Below the pieces are notes generated by a model. The model searched no databases. It was given only the letters and a program-made list of their open reading frames with translations, and was not told the DNA's origin. The translations under genes and the position numbers were made by a program. Of a stretch of DNA of 64,000 nucleotides, positions 44,014 through 53,441 are shown in pieces (positions within the stretch are counted from its first letter, which is position 1; every line of letters begins with the position of its first letter). This stretch comes from CBDDBX01 sp965225955 (lineage in GTDB: Bacteria; Acidobacteriota; Aminicenantia; UBA2199), in the NCBI GenBank assembly GCA_965225955.1, contig CBDDBX010000036.1, forward strand, positions 14,533-78,532, written 5' to 3'.

Positions 44014-46587
44014 CTATTCATGTTTTAGAGATCTTACCGGATCTTTGGATGCTGCTCTGAAAGATTGAAAACTCACAGAGAGCTGTGCGATACCAAGAGC
44101 AATAATCCCGGCAATTATAAAGAACCACAATGACAACTCAGCCTGATATTTAAAATTCTGGAGCCATTTACTCATTGACATATAGGCTAAAGGCCAGGCA
44201 ATTATATTTGAGTAGATTACCAGTTTAAGGAAATCAGTTGACAGAAGCGCCATTACTCTGCCTGTAGAAGCTCCCAGTACCTTTCTTATTCCTATCTCTC
44301 TTGTTCTCTGTTCAGCAGCAAATGATGCAAGTCCGAAGATTCCAAGAGCTGAAATAATAATAGCGAGAATAGAGAAAACATTAATAATTGAACTTATTGT
44401 ACTCTCTTTTTTATAGAGATTATTGTAGATATCATCAAGGAAATTGTAATCAAAAGGTATTGCACTGTTCATACTCTGCCATAAGTTTCTGACTTCTGAA
44501 AGCACTGCATCCTCGTGGCCCGGAGCAATTTTAATAAGAATTATACCGAAAAGGTCAAAAACAGTATTATCAGTAGTAATCTCAGTAAGCCTTAGTAGAA
44601 GTGGTCTTATGCGCTGATGTAGAGATTTGAAATTTGCATCCTCCATTACTCCAACAATAGTTTTTGATGATTTCCCTATTTTAATTTCCATTCCTGAAGG
44701 ATTATCAATACCCATAGCTTCAGTAAAACTCTGATTTACTACTACAGCCTGACCTATATCCCCTCTTATATTGTGATCAAAACCTCTGCCACTCAATATA
44801 TTAATTTTCATCAGTTTCAGATAGTCAAAGCCAATGGATGATACTTCAGTAAGTACCTTTTTCCTGCTTCCTCTGCTGCTCCAGTCAATTGCGCTGTTGG
44901 TAACAGATCTTGTAGGATAACAGTCTTTAATACTCACAGCAGTTACAGAAGGAATTTTGAGAAGTTTCTCTTTAACTACAGCATAGGATTTTGTGAAATT
45001 TCCTTTTGAAGGAATACACAGGATATGCTCTTTATTAAACCCTAGCTTCTTCTTCTGAAGATAAGTAATCTGACTATTTGTAACCAGTGTACCAATAATA
45101 AGAAGTACAGAAAAACCAAACTGAATAATAACAAGAATATTCCGGAAGCTAAAAAAGCTTTTTGAAACAGGCCTGGTGTTCTTGAGAATGGTTACGGTCT
45201 TTTTTGAAGCAATAAAAACTGCAGGGTAAGTACCGGCAAAAATTCCTGTTGCAACAATTATGACAAAAAACTGAAACAGATTCTCTACAGTCATCATGCT
45301 GAAAACAAGTTTTTTATTTACCAGATTATTAAAGAGTGGGAGCAACAGATATATAGATATTATCGAAAAGAGACCTGAAACCATTGCAAAACATAGAGCT
45401 TCTCCTATAAACTGAGGTATCAGAGAACTCAATCCTGCTCCTGATACTTTTCTTATAGCAACCTCTCTGATTCTGTTTTCAGCCCTTGCAGTCATTAGAT
45501 TCATAAAATTAAGGCAGGCTATAAATAGAATAAATATTGCAATCAGTGAGAAAATATACACATACTTTACATCTCCATAACGTACATATTCACTTGATAT
45601 TTCACTTCCATACAGATAGATCTTATCGGCTCTCTGTAACTCTACAGCTTTAAGAGTCTCTCTATAGCGATTAATATTGAGTTCAAGAAGCAATTTGTAA
45701 ATTCTCGCCTCAATCTCTTCAATATCACTTCCGGCTTCTACTTTCAAATATAGCTCATGTACATGGTTCTGCCAGTTAAAACCACCAGCCCAGTGACGTT
45801 TCAGACCAAGTCTGTTACTATAAATTTCACCTGTAAAATGGGAATTTTCAGGTACATCTTCAACAACTGCAGTTACTGTTGAATCATACCAGTTGTTAAA
45901 GTTGAGCTTTTTACCCAGAGGATTCTCATCTCCAAAATATTTTTTCGCTGTTTTTTGGGAAATAACAACTCCCCTGAAACCGGAATCCAGATTACCCTGA
46001 AGAAATTTCAGATTAAAAACACTGAACATTGACCTGTCTGTTAGAAAAAGATTCTTCTCAAAAAAAACTCTTTTTTCTCCACTTTCAGAAGTATAAGATA
46101 CACTCCATTTAGGTCTTTTATGAAGCTGGGTAAATTCAACTATTTCAGGAATTCTCTCTTTCAGGAATGGAGCCATTGAATCCGGTGTTTTACTGGATTT
46201 ACCACTTTTGAACTGAAGAATAAACCGGTACACATTTTTATCCATATGCTCATCATGTCCAACCTCATCTGCAACCCACATGAATATCAGTATTGAACAG
46301 GTTATTCCTATAGATAATCCGGCAATATTAATTATCGAATAGAGTTTATTTCGATATATATTTCTTATAGCAATTACTGAATAGTTTCTTATAAGTGCAT
46401 TAAATGAAGATATACTGTTTTTAAGTATAAGAGCTATAGTGCTGATAATCTGCCCCGATAACCAGCAGAGAGCCTTCAGATTACCACTCTTTTCCTTAAT
46501 AACTTCATACATCTCATGTATGTCGCCAACCAGACCATAGTGTTCACTACCGCAGATCAGCCGGAGAAATTTTATTACCAGCTGCAT
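44014..46587 (-). CDS. FtsX/MacB-type ABC transporter permease with N-terminal prefix region
   Basis: The 857-residue protein has a prefix of about 80 residues (ending before NYSVIAIRNIYRNKLYS), then the MacB-like layout twice: membrane segment, periplasmic domain (MacB_PCD), and FtsX bundle (about 350-480), followed by a second copy with the C-terminal FtsX bundle (EQRTREIGIRKVLGAS, about 765-850). A permease fused to a prefix domain and preceded by a PadR regulator is known in Acidobacteriota and Bacteroidota (duplicated orphan permeases). No ATPase gene is nearby, so it must borrow one. Substrate unknown; peptide, drug or lipid export are options. Confidence 0.88.
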   Translation of the reverse strand: MQLVIKFLRLICGSEHYGLVGDIHEMYEVIKEKSGNLKALCWLSGQIISTIALILKNSISSFNALIRNYSVIAIRNIYRNKLYSIINIAGLSIGITCSILIFMWVADEVGHDEHMDKNVYRFILQFKSGKSSKTPDSMAPFLKERIPEIVEFTQLHKRPKWSVSYTSESGEKRVFFEKNLFLTDRSMFSVFNLKFLQGNLDSGFRGVVISQKTAKKYFGDENPLGKKLNFNNWYDSTVTAVVEDVPENSHFTGEIYSNRLGLKRHWAGGFNWQNHVHELYLKVEAGSDIEEIEARIYKLLLELNINRYRETLKAVELQRADKIYLYGSEISSEYVRYGDVKYVYIFSLIAIFILFIACLNFMNLMTARAENRIREVAIRKVSGAGLSSLIPQFIGEALCFAMVSGLFSIISIYLLLPLFNNLVNKKLVFSMMTVENLFQFFVIIVATGIFAGTYPAVFIASKKTVTILKNTRPVSKSFFSFRNILVIIQFGFSVLLIIGTLVTNSQITYLQKKKLGFNKEHILCIPSKGNFTKSYAVVKEKLLKIPSVTAVSIKDCYPTRSVTNSAIDWSSRGSRKKVLTEVSSIGFDYLKLMKINILSGRGFDHNIRGDIGQAVVVNQSFTEAMGIDNPSGMEIKIGKSSKTIVGVMEDANFKSLHQRIRPLLLRLTEITTDNTVFDLFGIILIKIAPGHEDAVLSEVRNLWQSMNSAIPFDYNFLDDIYNNLYKKESTISSIINVFSILAIIISALGIFGLASFAAEQRTREIGIRKVLGASTGRVMALLSTDFLKLVIYSNIIAWPLAYMSMSKWLQNFKYQAELSLWFFIIAGIIALGIAQLSVSFQSFRAASKDPVRSLKHE

Positions 46588-46589
46588 GT

Positions 46590-46913
46590 TTATTCACTTT
46601 TATTTAGTTCAGGTAGATTGTCCCAGAAAATCTCCTGTGTCTTCTTCGCTTCCACCAGTGCTTCGTGTCCATCAGTAGTGAGCTTATAGAATTTCTTACT
46701 CTGTCCTCCCCTCTTCTTTGTTGGTTCTCCTTTTATTGCTTTCAGCAAACCTCTTTTTACCAGTCTCTCAAGAGGAAAGTAGATTCCTCCAATTGCCATC
46801 CTGCGACCTGTAATTTCCACAATATTATTGTAGATGGGTAAACCGTATGCCTCATCCTGCAGTTTCCAGACTGACAACATTATCTGCTCTTCAAATTTTG
46901 TAAGTTCTTCCAT
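46590..46913 (-). CDS. PadR-family transcriptional regulator
   Basis: This 107-residue winged-helix protein opens with FEEQIMLSVWKLQDEAYGLPIYNNI and carries GGIYFPLERLVKRGLL and KKRGGQSKKFYKLT (the wing), the short PadR-s1 form. It ends 2 bp before the permease ATG, so the two are translationally coupled and the regulator probably controls its own operon in response to an envelope compound. Confidence 0.92.
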   Translation of the reverse strand: MEELTKFEEQIMLSVWKLQDEAYGLPIYNNIVEITGRRMAIGGIYFPLERLVKRGLLKAIKGEPTKKRGGQSKKFYKLTTDGHEALVEAKKTQEIFWDNLPELNKSE

Positions 46914-46935
46914 TTCGCCTCCTTCATCTTTTCAG

Positions 46936-46964
46936 ATAATATGAATAAATAAATTATTTGTCAA
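46936..46964 (-). promoter_or_regulatory. Promoter of the padR-permease operon
   Basis: Read on the minus strand: TTGACA (46964-46959), 17 bp, TATTAT (46941-46936). The -35 is embedded in an AT-rich dyad (AAATAA ... TTATTT), a plausible PadR operator. Confidence 0.75.
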
Positions 46965-47031
46965 CTTATTTGTTCAGAAATTATGAAAAAATTAGAAAAT
47001 AGATAAAAAACCTGAATCAGATATTGGGAAA

Positions 47032-47047
47032 AGTCGACGTATCGACA
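47032..47047 (+). promoter_or_regulatory. 16-bp near-palindrome, copy 3 (14/16)
   Basis: AGTCGACGTATCGACA matches the copy at 39657-39672 in 14 of 16 positions. It lies between the padR gene and the chemoreceptor array, about 7 kb from the parA-proximal pair. Confidence 0.4.
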
Positions 47048-47074
47048 AAGATGAATTTTTTTATTGAAAAAAAA

Positions 47075-47096
47075 GGGGCAGATATGAATCTGCCCC
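47075..47096 (-). terminator. Terminator after chemoreceptor 1
   Basis: GGGGCAGAT (47075-47083) pairs with ATCTGCCCC (47088-47096); on the minus strand eight T-rich bases follow. Confidence 0.8.
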
Positions 47097-47106
47097 GATA
47101 TATTAT

Positions 47107-49125
47107 CTATTCTGTTACAAACTGTTCAACAAGTTCTCTAAGCTTTTCTGCTTCTTTAGCAAGGTCATCAGCTGTTTGTGTAACTTCCTGAACTGCAGTT
47201 GCAGACTCTTCTGTACCAGCTGCAATCTCCTGCAGACTGCCTGAGATCTCATCTATTGTGGCATTTTCCTGCTCAATAGCAGTTGCTACAGATGTTGCCG
47301 CCTGCTGCACTTCATCTCCGGATTCTACAATTTTACCAAGAATTTCCAGAGAGCTCTGACCTAGTTCACGGCCGTTGTTTACTTCTGACGTTGTTTCTGT
47401 CATAGCTTTATCAGCTTCAGAAGATTTCTGCTGAAGTGAATCTATAATAGCAACAATCTCGTTAGTAGCTTTACCGGTTCTTTCAGCAAGTTTTCTGACT
47501 TCATCAGCAACAACCGCAAATCCTCTTCCATGCTCCCCTGCTCTGGCTGCTTCAATTGCAGCGTTAAGAGCAAGAAGATTTGTCTGATCAGCAACATCAT
47601 TGATAACTTCAATAATTGCACCAATCTTACTTGTTGAATCACCAAGTTCACCAACAATTCTGCTGAGATTACCTGCCTGGGAATCTATCTGCTCAAGAGA
47701 ATCTATAGATTCCTGAATAGTTTTGCTACCTTCCTGTGTCATATTTGAAGAGTTTTCAGATATGTTTCGTGCCTCTTCCATTGACCCTGCAATATCAGCT
47801 GATGTTGCTGATAACTGAGTTAAAGCAGAAGAGACAGATTGTGCCTGACTACTCTGTTCTTCAACAGTTGCAGCAAGCTCTTCTGTAGAAGAAGATATCT
47901 GTAAAGCCGCAGAGCTGACAGTTGCAGCATTCTCTTTAACATCTTTAATAAGGTGCTGTATTCGTTCTATAAATATATTAAACCAGTAGGCTAACTCTCC
48001 CTGTTCATCCATTGCTCCAACAGGAAGCCTTCTTGTCATATCTGCTTCACCTTCAGCAGCTTCCTGCATCATATCCTTCATACGAATAATCGGGTCAAAA
48101 GCCTGACCAGCAAGATAGGTAGTTATAAGTGCAATAATAGCGATTCCTATAAATCCAATGAGAATTGAATAATTTCTCAGAGCTCGTGGGCCCTCCATAA
48201 CTTTATCTACAGGTACACTGATACCAAAACTCCAGGGTTTATCAGTTTGTCCATATTTTACTGGAACCTGGAAATATTTAGATAACTCACCATTTGTTTT
48301 ACTGGAGCCATCGTAAGTTATATCCTTCCCTTCTCCAATACCGTTTTTGATGAGATTTTCCTGCTCACGTTTCAGATCCTGCTGCTTTTTACCAATTACT
48401 TCAGCTCTTTTATGAGCAACTACTGTTCCATTATTTGTTGTAAGAAAAGCATAACCGGTTTCATAAGGTTTTATGCTGTTTACCAGTTCAGTAATCGCTT
48501 CAATAGTAAAATCGAAGCCCGACACGGCAACAACTCTGCCATTTAACTTGAGTGGTACTGAAACAGTAACCATATAGTATTTTGTACCACCAATATCATA
48601 ATAGTAAGGATCTGTTATAAACATTTTCCCGGTCTTTCTGGGAATATCATAAAAACTACCTGAGTTCTCATAATCTGCAAGAGCACTCCTTTTCACACCA
48701 TTAGCCCGGCTCCAGTAATAAGCTACCCGACCAGTACTGTCATGGTTCTCTTTGTTTATGAAATTACTATCGTTACCATCATATGCATCAGGTTCCCAGC
48801 AGGTCCACACACCAAGAACATCAGGGCTATCCTCAAGTTTATGTTTAAGAATGCTACTTATGAAATCTCTTGATGCTCCGGTTTTTTGGGCAGATTTGAA
48901 TGCAGAATTCAAAGCAATAGCCTTATCTACTGCAGCATTAAACACTGCTTCAATAGTTTTTGCATTCTTTCCTGCCAGATTCCAGGATTCACGCATAGCT
49001 GTTTCATGCATTAGATTAAGAGCTTTTAAATATATTACCGTTGTCATAACAGCAATAATAATCAGAGCAAGACCACTCTGGGTTAAGATAACTTTTTTCT
49101 TAAGTGACATGACCTTTTTATCCAT
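47107..49125 (-). CDS. Methyl-accepting chemotaxis protein 1 (dCache-HAMP-MCP signal)
   Basis: The 672-residue chemoreceptor has membrane segments at about 11-33 and 315-337 enclosing a double-Cache sensor. WTCWEPDAYDGND, YYWSRANG and TDPYYYDIGGTKYY are the ligand-side blocks. A HAMP domain follows (MMQEAAEGEADMTRRL), then a long cytoplasmic hairpin whose tip is DQTNLLALNAAIEAARAGE. There is no C-terminal CheR-tether pentapeptide. ATG 49125 is preferred over 49137 because GGAGG lies 5 nt upstream. First of five receptors in tandem; its ligand is not identifiable, though organic amines or amino acids are common for this Cache type. Confidence 0.93.
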   Translation of the reverse strand: MDKKVMSLKKKVILTQSGLALIIIAVMTTVIYLKALNLMHETAMRESWNLAGKNAKTIEAVFNAAVDKAIALNSAFKSAQKTGASRDFISSILKHKLEDSPDVLGVWTCWEPDAYDGNDSNFINKENHDSTGRVAYYWSRANGVKRSALADYENSGSFYDIPRKTGKMFITDPYYYDIGGTKYYMVTVSVPLKLNGRVVAVSGFDFTIEAITELVNSIKPYETGYAFLTTNNGTVVAHKRAEVIGKKQQDLKREQENLIKNGIGEGKDITYDGSSKTNGELSKYFQVPVKYGQTDKPWSFGISVPVDKVMEGPRALRNYSILIGFIGIAIIALITTYLAGQAFDPIIRMKDMMQEAAEGEADMTRRLPVGAMDEQGELAYWFNIFIERIQHLIKDVKENAATVSSAALQISSSTEELAATVEEQSSQAQSVSSALTQLSATSADIAGSMEEARNISENSSNMTQEGSKTIQESIDSLEQIDSQAGNLSRIVGELGDSTSKIGAIIEVINDVADQTNLLALNAAIEAARAGEHGRGFAVVADEVRKLAERTGKATNEIVAIIDSLQQKSSEADKAMTETTSEVNNGRELGQSSLEILGKIVESGDEVQQAATSVATAIEQENATIDEISGSLQEIAAGTEESATAVQEVTQTADDLAKEAEKLRELVEQFVTE

Positions 49126-49157
49126 TAATACCTCCATATCAATCGTATTTTGGAGAT

Positions 49158-49186
49158 AGTATATTTAATTAACATTAAATATGCAA
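49158..49186 (-). promoter_or_regulatory. Promoter of chemoreceptor 1
   Basis: Minus strand: TTGCAT (49186-49181), 17 bp, TATACT (49163-49158), about 30 nt before the start codon. Confidence 0.6.
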
Positions 49187-49280
49187 GTTTATTGAAAAAA
49201 AAGCATGTTATCTTTTATAGAAACCAAATTTTTGAATGACTAACTTATAAAAACAAATAGAATATAATTTACCAAAAACC

Positions 49281-49303
49281 GCAGGCTCCGAAGCAGAGCC
49301 TGC
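49281..49303 (-). terminator. Terminator after chemoreceptor 2
   Basis: GCAGGCTC (49281-49288) and GAGCCTGC (49296-49303), followed on the minus strand by GGTTTTTGG. Confidence 0.75.
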
Positions 49304-49325
49304 TTTTATGAAATTTTAACGATAT

Positions 49326-51344
49326 CTATTCTGTAATAAACTGGTCTACCAGTTCTTTAAGAGTTTCAGCCTCCCGGGCCAGATCGTCTGCAGTCTGGGT
49401 AACTTCCTGCACTGCAGCAGCTGACTCCATAGATCCTGCTGCCATAGATTCCAGGTTGGTTGATATCTCAGAAATTGTCGCATTCTCTTCTTCTATTGCG
49501 GCAGCAACAGATTCAGAAGCATTCTGAACCTCTTTACCTGATTCCACAATACTTCCAAGCATTTCCAGAGATTTGTTTCCAAGCTCAGTACCTTTGGAAA
49601 CTTCTGCAACTGTCTCCTGCATAGCAGAATCAGCATCACCGGCTTTTTTCTGAAGAGAATTAATTATAGCAACAATTTCATCAGTAGCTTTACCGGTTCT
49701 TTCTGCAAGTTTCCTGACTTCATCAGCAACAACCGCGAAGCCTCTGCCGTGTTCCCCTGCTCTGGCAGCCTCAATTGCAGCATTAAGTGCAAGAAGGTTT
49801 GTCTGATCAGCAACATCATTAATAACCTCAACAATTGCTCCAATCTGGTTAGTTGACTGTCCAAGATCTTTAACTATTTTACTTAAACTCTCTGCCTGTA
49901 CCTCAATCTGTCTTAGTGAATCTATAGAACTCTCAATGGTTTTACTTCCCTCTCTTGTCATCTGAGAAGAGTTTTCAGTAATCCCTCTGGATTCTTCCAT
50001 AGATGCAGCGATATCACTTGAGGTAGTAGATAGTTCTGATAGAGCAGCAGAAACAGATTGAGCCTGACCGCTCTGATCATCAACAGTTTTTGATAATTCC
50101 TCAGTGGAGGATGAAATCTGCAGAGCTGCAGAGCTTACAGACTGGGAATTACTTTTTACCTGAATGATAAGTTTCTGGATTCTCTCAATAAATATATTAA
50201 ACCAGTAGGCAGTCTCTCCTATTTCATCCATAGCCCCGACTCTCATTCTCCTGGTCATATCTGCTTCACCTTCAGCAGCTTCCTGCATCATATCTTTCAT
50301 GTCTATTATAGGAGCAAAAGTTCTGTTTGCCAGAAACACCATTAACCCAACTACTATTATAAGGCCAATTACACCAATTAATATGGCATAGTTTCTTAAA
50401 CTTCTCGGACCTTCCATAATTTTATCCATGGGAATTGAAACTACAAAACTCCACGGTGCTTCTGTTGCAGTGAAGTTTACAGGTACATGGAAATATCGTG
50501 AAGTAAGACCTTTCATAACACTGGTTTCTTCGTATTCAAAGGCTTCTCCTTTCTCCATTTTTGACATGCTATTCTGATCGTTTCCAGCCCTTACATCTGA
50601 AAGCTTTTTCCCCACAACATCTTTCTGGGGGTGTGCCACAATAGCACCCTTATTTGAACAGAAGAAAGCGTATCCTACTTCATAAGGTTTTATTTTGGTA
50701 ACAACACTGTTAATCTGATCCATAGTAAAGTCAATACCAACGACACCATGAAACTGACCATCAATTATTATTGGGTACATAGCGGAAACCATGTAGTAAT
50801 CTTTACCACCTATATTGTAAAAATATGGTTCAGTAAGATAAGGCTTCATTGTTCGTTTAGGTACTTCATAATAACCTTCAGGATCTTCGTAATCTACCAG
50901 AGGCTCCAGGTGAATCCCTCCGGCTCTTGTCCAGTAGAAAAGTACCCGTCCTGTTTTATCATGCCCGGGCTGGTTAACATACTCAGCATCTTTCCCGTCA
51001 AATATATTGGGCTCCCATCCACTGCTGACTCCTATGAAATGTGGATTTTTCTCAAGTACATCTTTCAGCATATCACTTATTAATGCTCTGTCAGCTCCTC
51101 TCTTTCTGAGGACTTTAAATGCACTTGCAAGGCCTTCATTTGCATCAAATGCCTGATTAAAAATACCTTCCATAACTCTGGCATTGTTACCTGCAAGATT
51201 TGCTGCATCCTGAAAACTCACTTTTCTAATCATATCAGCAGATCGATAATATATTATTCCAGTCATAACTGACATAATAATAAGAACGATCCCACCCAGA
51301 GTCAGACTTATCTTCTTTTTTAATGACATTGTTTCTTTGCTCAT
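49326..51344 (-). CDS. Methyl-accepting chemotaxis protein 2 (dCache-HAMP-MCP signal)
   Basis: This 672-residue receptor has the same architecture as its neighbours. Its Cache blocks differ in the binding region (SSGWEPNIFDGKD, FYWTRAGGIHLEPL, TEPYFYNIGGKDYY), so it probably senses a related but different ligand. The HAMP and signalling hairpin are nearly identical to the others around DQTNLLALNAAIEAARAGE. Its 3' terminator and 246-bp 5' gap make it a separate transcription unit. Confidence 0.93.
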   Translation of the reverse strand: MSKETMSLKKKISLTLGGIVLIIMSVMTGIIYYRSADMIRKVSFQDAANLAGNNARVMEGIFNQAFDANEGLASAFKVLRKRGADRALISDMLKDVLEKNPHFIGVSSGWEPNIFDGKDAEYVNQPGHDKTGRVLFYWTRAGGIHLEPLVDYEDPEGYYEVPKRTMKPYLTEPYFYNIGGKDYYMVSAMYPIIIDGQFHGVVGIDFTMDQINSVVTKIKPYEVGYAFFCSNKGAIVAHPQKDVVGKKLSDVRAGNDQNSMSKMEKGEAFEYEETSVMKGLTSRYFHVPVNFTATEAPWSFVVSIPMDKIMEGPRSLRNYAILIGVIGLIIVVGLMVFLANRTFAPIIDMKDMMQEAAEGEADMTRRMRVGAMDEIGETAYWFNIFIERIQKLIIQVKSNSQSVSSAALQISSSTEELSKTVDDQSGQAQSVSAALSELSTTSSDIAASMEESRGITENSSQMTREGSKTIESSIDSLRQIEVQAESLSKIVKDLGQSTNQIGAIVEVINDVADQTNLLALNAAIEAARAGEHGRGFAVVADEVRKLAERTGKATDEIVAIINSLQKKAGDADSAMQETVAEVSKGTELGNKSLEMLGSIVESGKEVQNASESVAAAIEEENATISEISTNLESMAAGSMESAAAVQEVTQTADDLAREAETLKELVDQFITE

Positions 51345-51542
51345 ACTGTCTCCTGAAAAGTTAATTATAGGGTTTGTAACGCGAACCTATCATATATAGT
51401 ATTATTTTTCTGTAGAGTCATTTTGCAGTGTTTTTTTTTATAAATCACGGTGTTTTTCTTCAGAGTCACAATATCTGATCGTTATATTGATATAATATAA
51501 AAACGCTTCCTTACTGTTATTTGTGAAAAAACCAGATGAAAG

Positions 51543-51573
51543 ATAACTCCTGCCATAAGACTGCAGGAGTTAT
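51543..51573 (-). terminator. Terminator after chemoreceptor 3
   Basis: ATAACTCCTGC (51543-51553) pairs with GCAGGAGTTAT (51563-51573). Confidence 0.75.
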
Positions 51574-51590
51574 TTGTATATATTTGCAAA

Positions 51591-53216
51591 TCAGCCTGTA
51601 ACAAACTGATTTACAAGTTCCTGTAGATTTTCTGCCTCTTTGGCCAGATCGTCAGCTGTTGTAGAAACTTCCTGAACAGCTGTTGCTGACTCTTCTGTTC
51701 CTGTTGCCATCTCTCTGAGGCTATCTGATATCTCTGCAATTGTTGCGTTTTCTTCTTCAATAGCTGCAGCTACAGATTCTGCTGCTCTCTGAACCTCTGA
51801 ACCAGATTCAACTATCTTTCCAAGAATTTCCAGTGAGCTTTCACCATGCTCCCTACCTTTTATAACATCTTCAGCAGTCTGGCTCATAGCTTCTGACGCA
51901 GCTTCGGATTTTTTCTGGAGAGAAGCTATAATTGCAACAATTTCATCAGTAGCTTTGCCGGTTCTTTCAGCAAGTTTCCTGACTTCATCAGCAACAACTG
52001 CAAAGCCTCTGCCATGCTCCCCGGCTCTTGCAGCTTCAATTGCCGCATTAAGTGCAAGAAGGTTTGTCTGATCAGCAACATCATTAATAACCTCAACAAT
52101 TGCACCAATCTGGTTACTGGATGTACCAAGATCCTCTACTATGGTTCCAAGATTTCCAGTCTGCCCTTCTATTTGCTTAAGCGAATCAATTGCTTTTTCT
52201 ATAATTTTACTGCCATCTTCAGTCATATTTGATGACTCTTCTGTTATCCCTCTTGATTGCTCCATTGAAACAGCAATATCAGCTGAAGTAGATGAAAGTT
52301 CAGAGATAGATGTTGATACAGACTGTGCCTGATGACTCTGTTCTTCAACAGTTGCAGCCAGCTCTTCAGCTGAAGACGATATCTGGAGAGCAGCAGAACT
52401 TACTGCCTGGCTATTAGCTTTGACTTTAATAATAATTTTCTCCATTCTCTCTATAAATTTGTTAATAGAGGCTGCAATCTTTCCATACTCATCTCCACTG
52501 GAAAAATCGATTCTTCTTGTAAGATCTGCAGCACCTTCTGACAAACTTTCTGTTCTCTCAATTATCATCCCGGAAGCTCTGATAACAGGTAAAATAACTG
52601 ATATCAGTATCCATATATCAACTACAATAAAGAGAATCAGTGCAATAAGATTCATGAAAGATGTACTGCTTTTTATCTTTTCAATCGTCTGAAGAATTCT
52701 CTTCTCTTCGTGTTCAAACTCTTCGTCGATTTTTGAGAGTAGTGAAATTGTTTTTTCAGCTGCCATCTTTATTTTTTTCATCTCTTCACCTGCCTTGTCC
52801 CAGTCTCCGGCTTTAACATAAGAGTTAAGAGTTCTGGTGGCCTGATGAATAACTTCATGGGGATTCATAATGTCTGTAAAGAGAGTGTCTATTCCTTTAG
52901 AGATCTTTTTCAGCTCCACAGCTTTTTCACTATATAGAAATTTGCCAAGCTTACATAACCTGTGGTCAACCTGCAGGTTTAGGGAATCTCCATTCTTATA
53001 TAGTAGAGTGTTATTTATCTTTCCCAGATAATTAAGATGGTCAATTATTTTATCTTTAAAAAAATTTTTCTCCATCTCAAAGTTTTGCAGTTTACTGTTA
53101 AGTTCACTTAATTGGCCATTTGAATAGTACGAAACTCCGGCAATTGACAAGCCGCATACTGTAAGCAGCAGAATTGCGATAGAAATCTTTTTACTGATCG
53201 AGAGATTGTTAAACAT
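51591..53216 (-). CDS. Methyl-accepting chemotaxis protein 3 with an extracytoplasmic CZB-like zinc-binding sensor
   Basis: The 541-residue receptor lacks a Cache domain. Between its two membrane segments (about 10-30 and 188-213) lies a four-helix sensor of about 150 residues with the CZB pattern: His61, then DHRLCKLGKFLY (His86, Cys89) and PHEVIHQ (His121, His125; numbering from the upstream ATG). CZB domains bind zinc through three His and one Cys and usually sit in the cytoplasm; here the site faces the periplasm. HAMP and a standard signalling hairpin follow. ATG 53216 is preferred to 53219 for ribosome-site spacing. Confidence 0.88.
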   Translation of the reverse strand: MFNNLSISKKISIAILLLTVCGLSIAGVSYYSNGQLSELNSKLQNFEMEKNFFKDKIIDHLNYLGKINNTLLYKNGDSLNLQVDHRLCKLGKFLYSEKAVELKKISKGIDTLFTDIMNPHEVIHQATRTLNSYVKAGDWDKAGEEMKKIKMAAEKTISLLSKIDEEFEHEEKRILQTIEKIKSSTSFMNLIALILFIVVDIWILISVILPVIRASGMIIERTESLSEGAADLTRRIDFSSGDEYGKIAASINKFIERMEKIIIKVKANSQAVSSAALQISSSAEELAATVEEQSHQAQSVSTSISELSSTSADIAVSMEQSRGITEESSNMTEDGSKIIEKAIDSLKQIEGQTGNLGTIVEDLGTSSNQIGAIVEVINDVADQTNLLALNAAIEAARAGEHGRGFAVVADEVRKLAERTGKATDEIVAIIASLQKKSEAASEAMSQTAEDVIKGREHGESSLEILGKIVESGSEVQRAAESVAAAIEEENATIAEISDSLREMATGTEESATAVQEVSTTADDLAKEAENLQELVNQFVTG

Positions 53217-53390
53217 CATTTCTCCTTAGTTTTTAATTGGTGTCATTTATGAAACAGCACAGAGTTCCGGGTGGATTTCTGTGTTTTAATAACAAGAATC
53301 ATTACTATTAAATTCAATGTTATAACAATTCCCAAACTATAGCAACAGGAAAAAAAAAATTAATGAAAAATTGATTTAATGTGAACAGAA

Positions 53391-53417
53391 ACTCCTGCGA
53401 AGAAAATACGCAGGAGT
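53391..53417 (-). terminator. Terminator after chemoreceptor 4
   Basis: ACTCCTGCG (53391-53399) pairs with CGCAGGAGT (53409-53417). Its stem sequence is close to the one after chemoreceptor 3, which suggests duplication of whole units. Confidence 0.75.
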
Positions 53418-53441
53418 AGTAATATTAATTAAGTGATTGAG

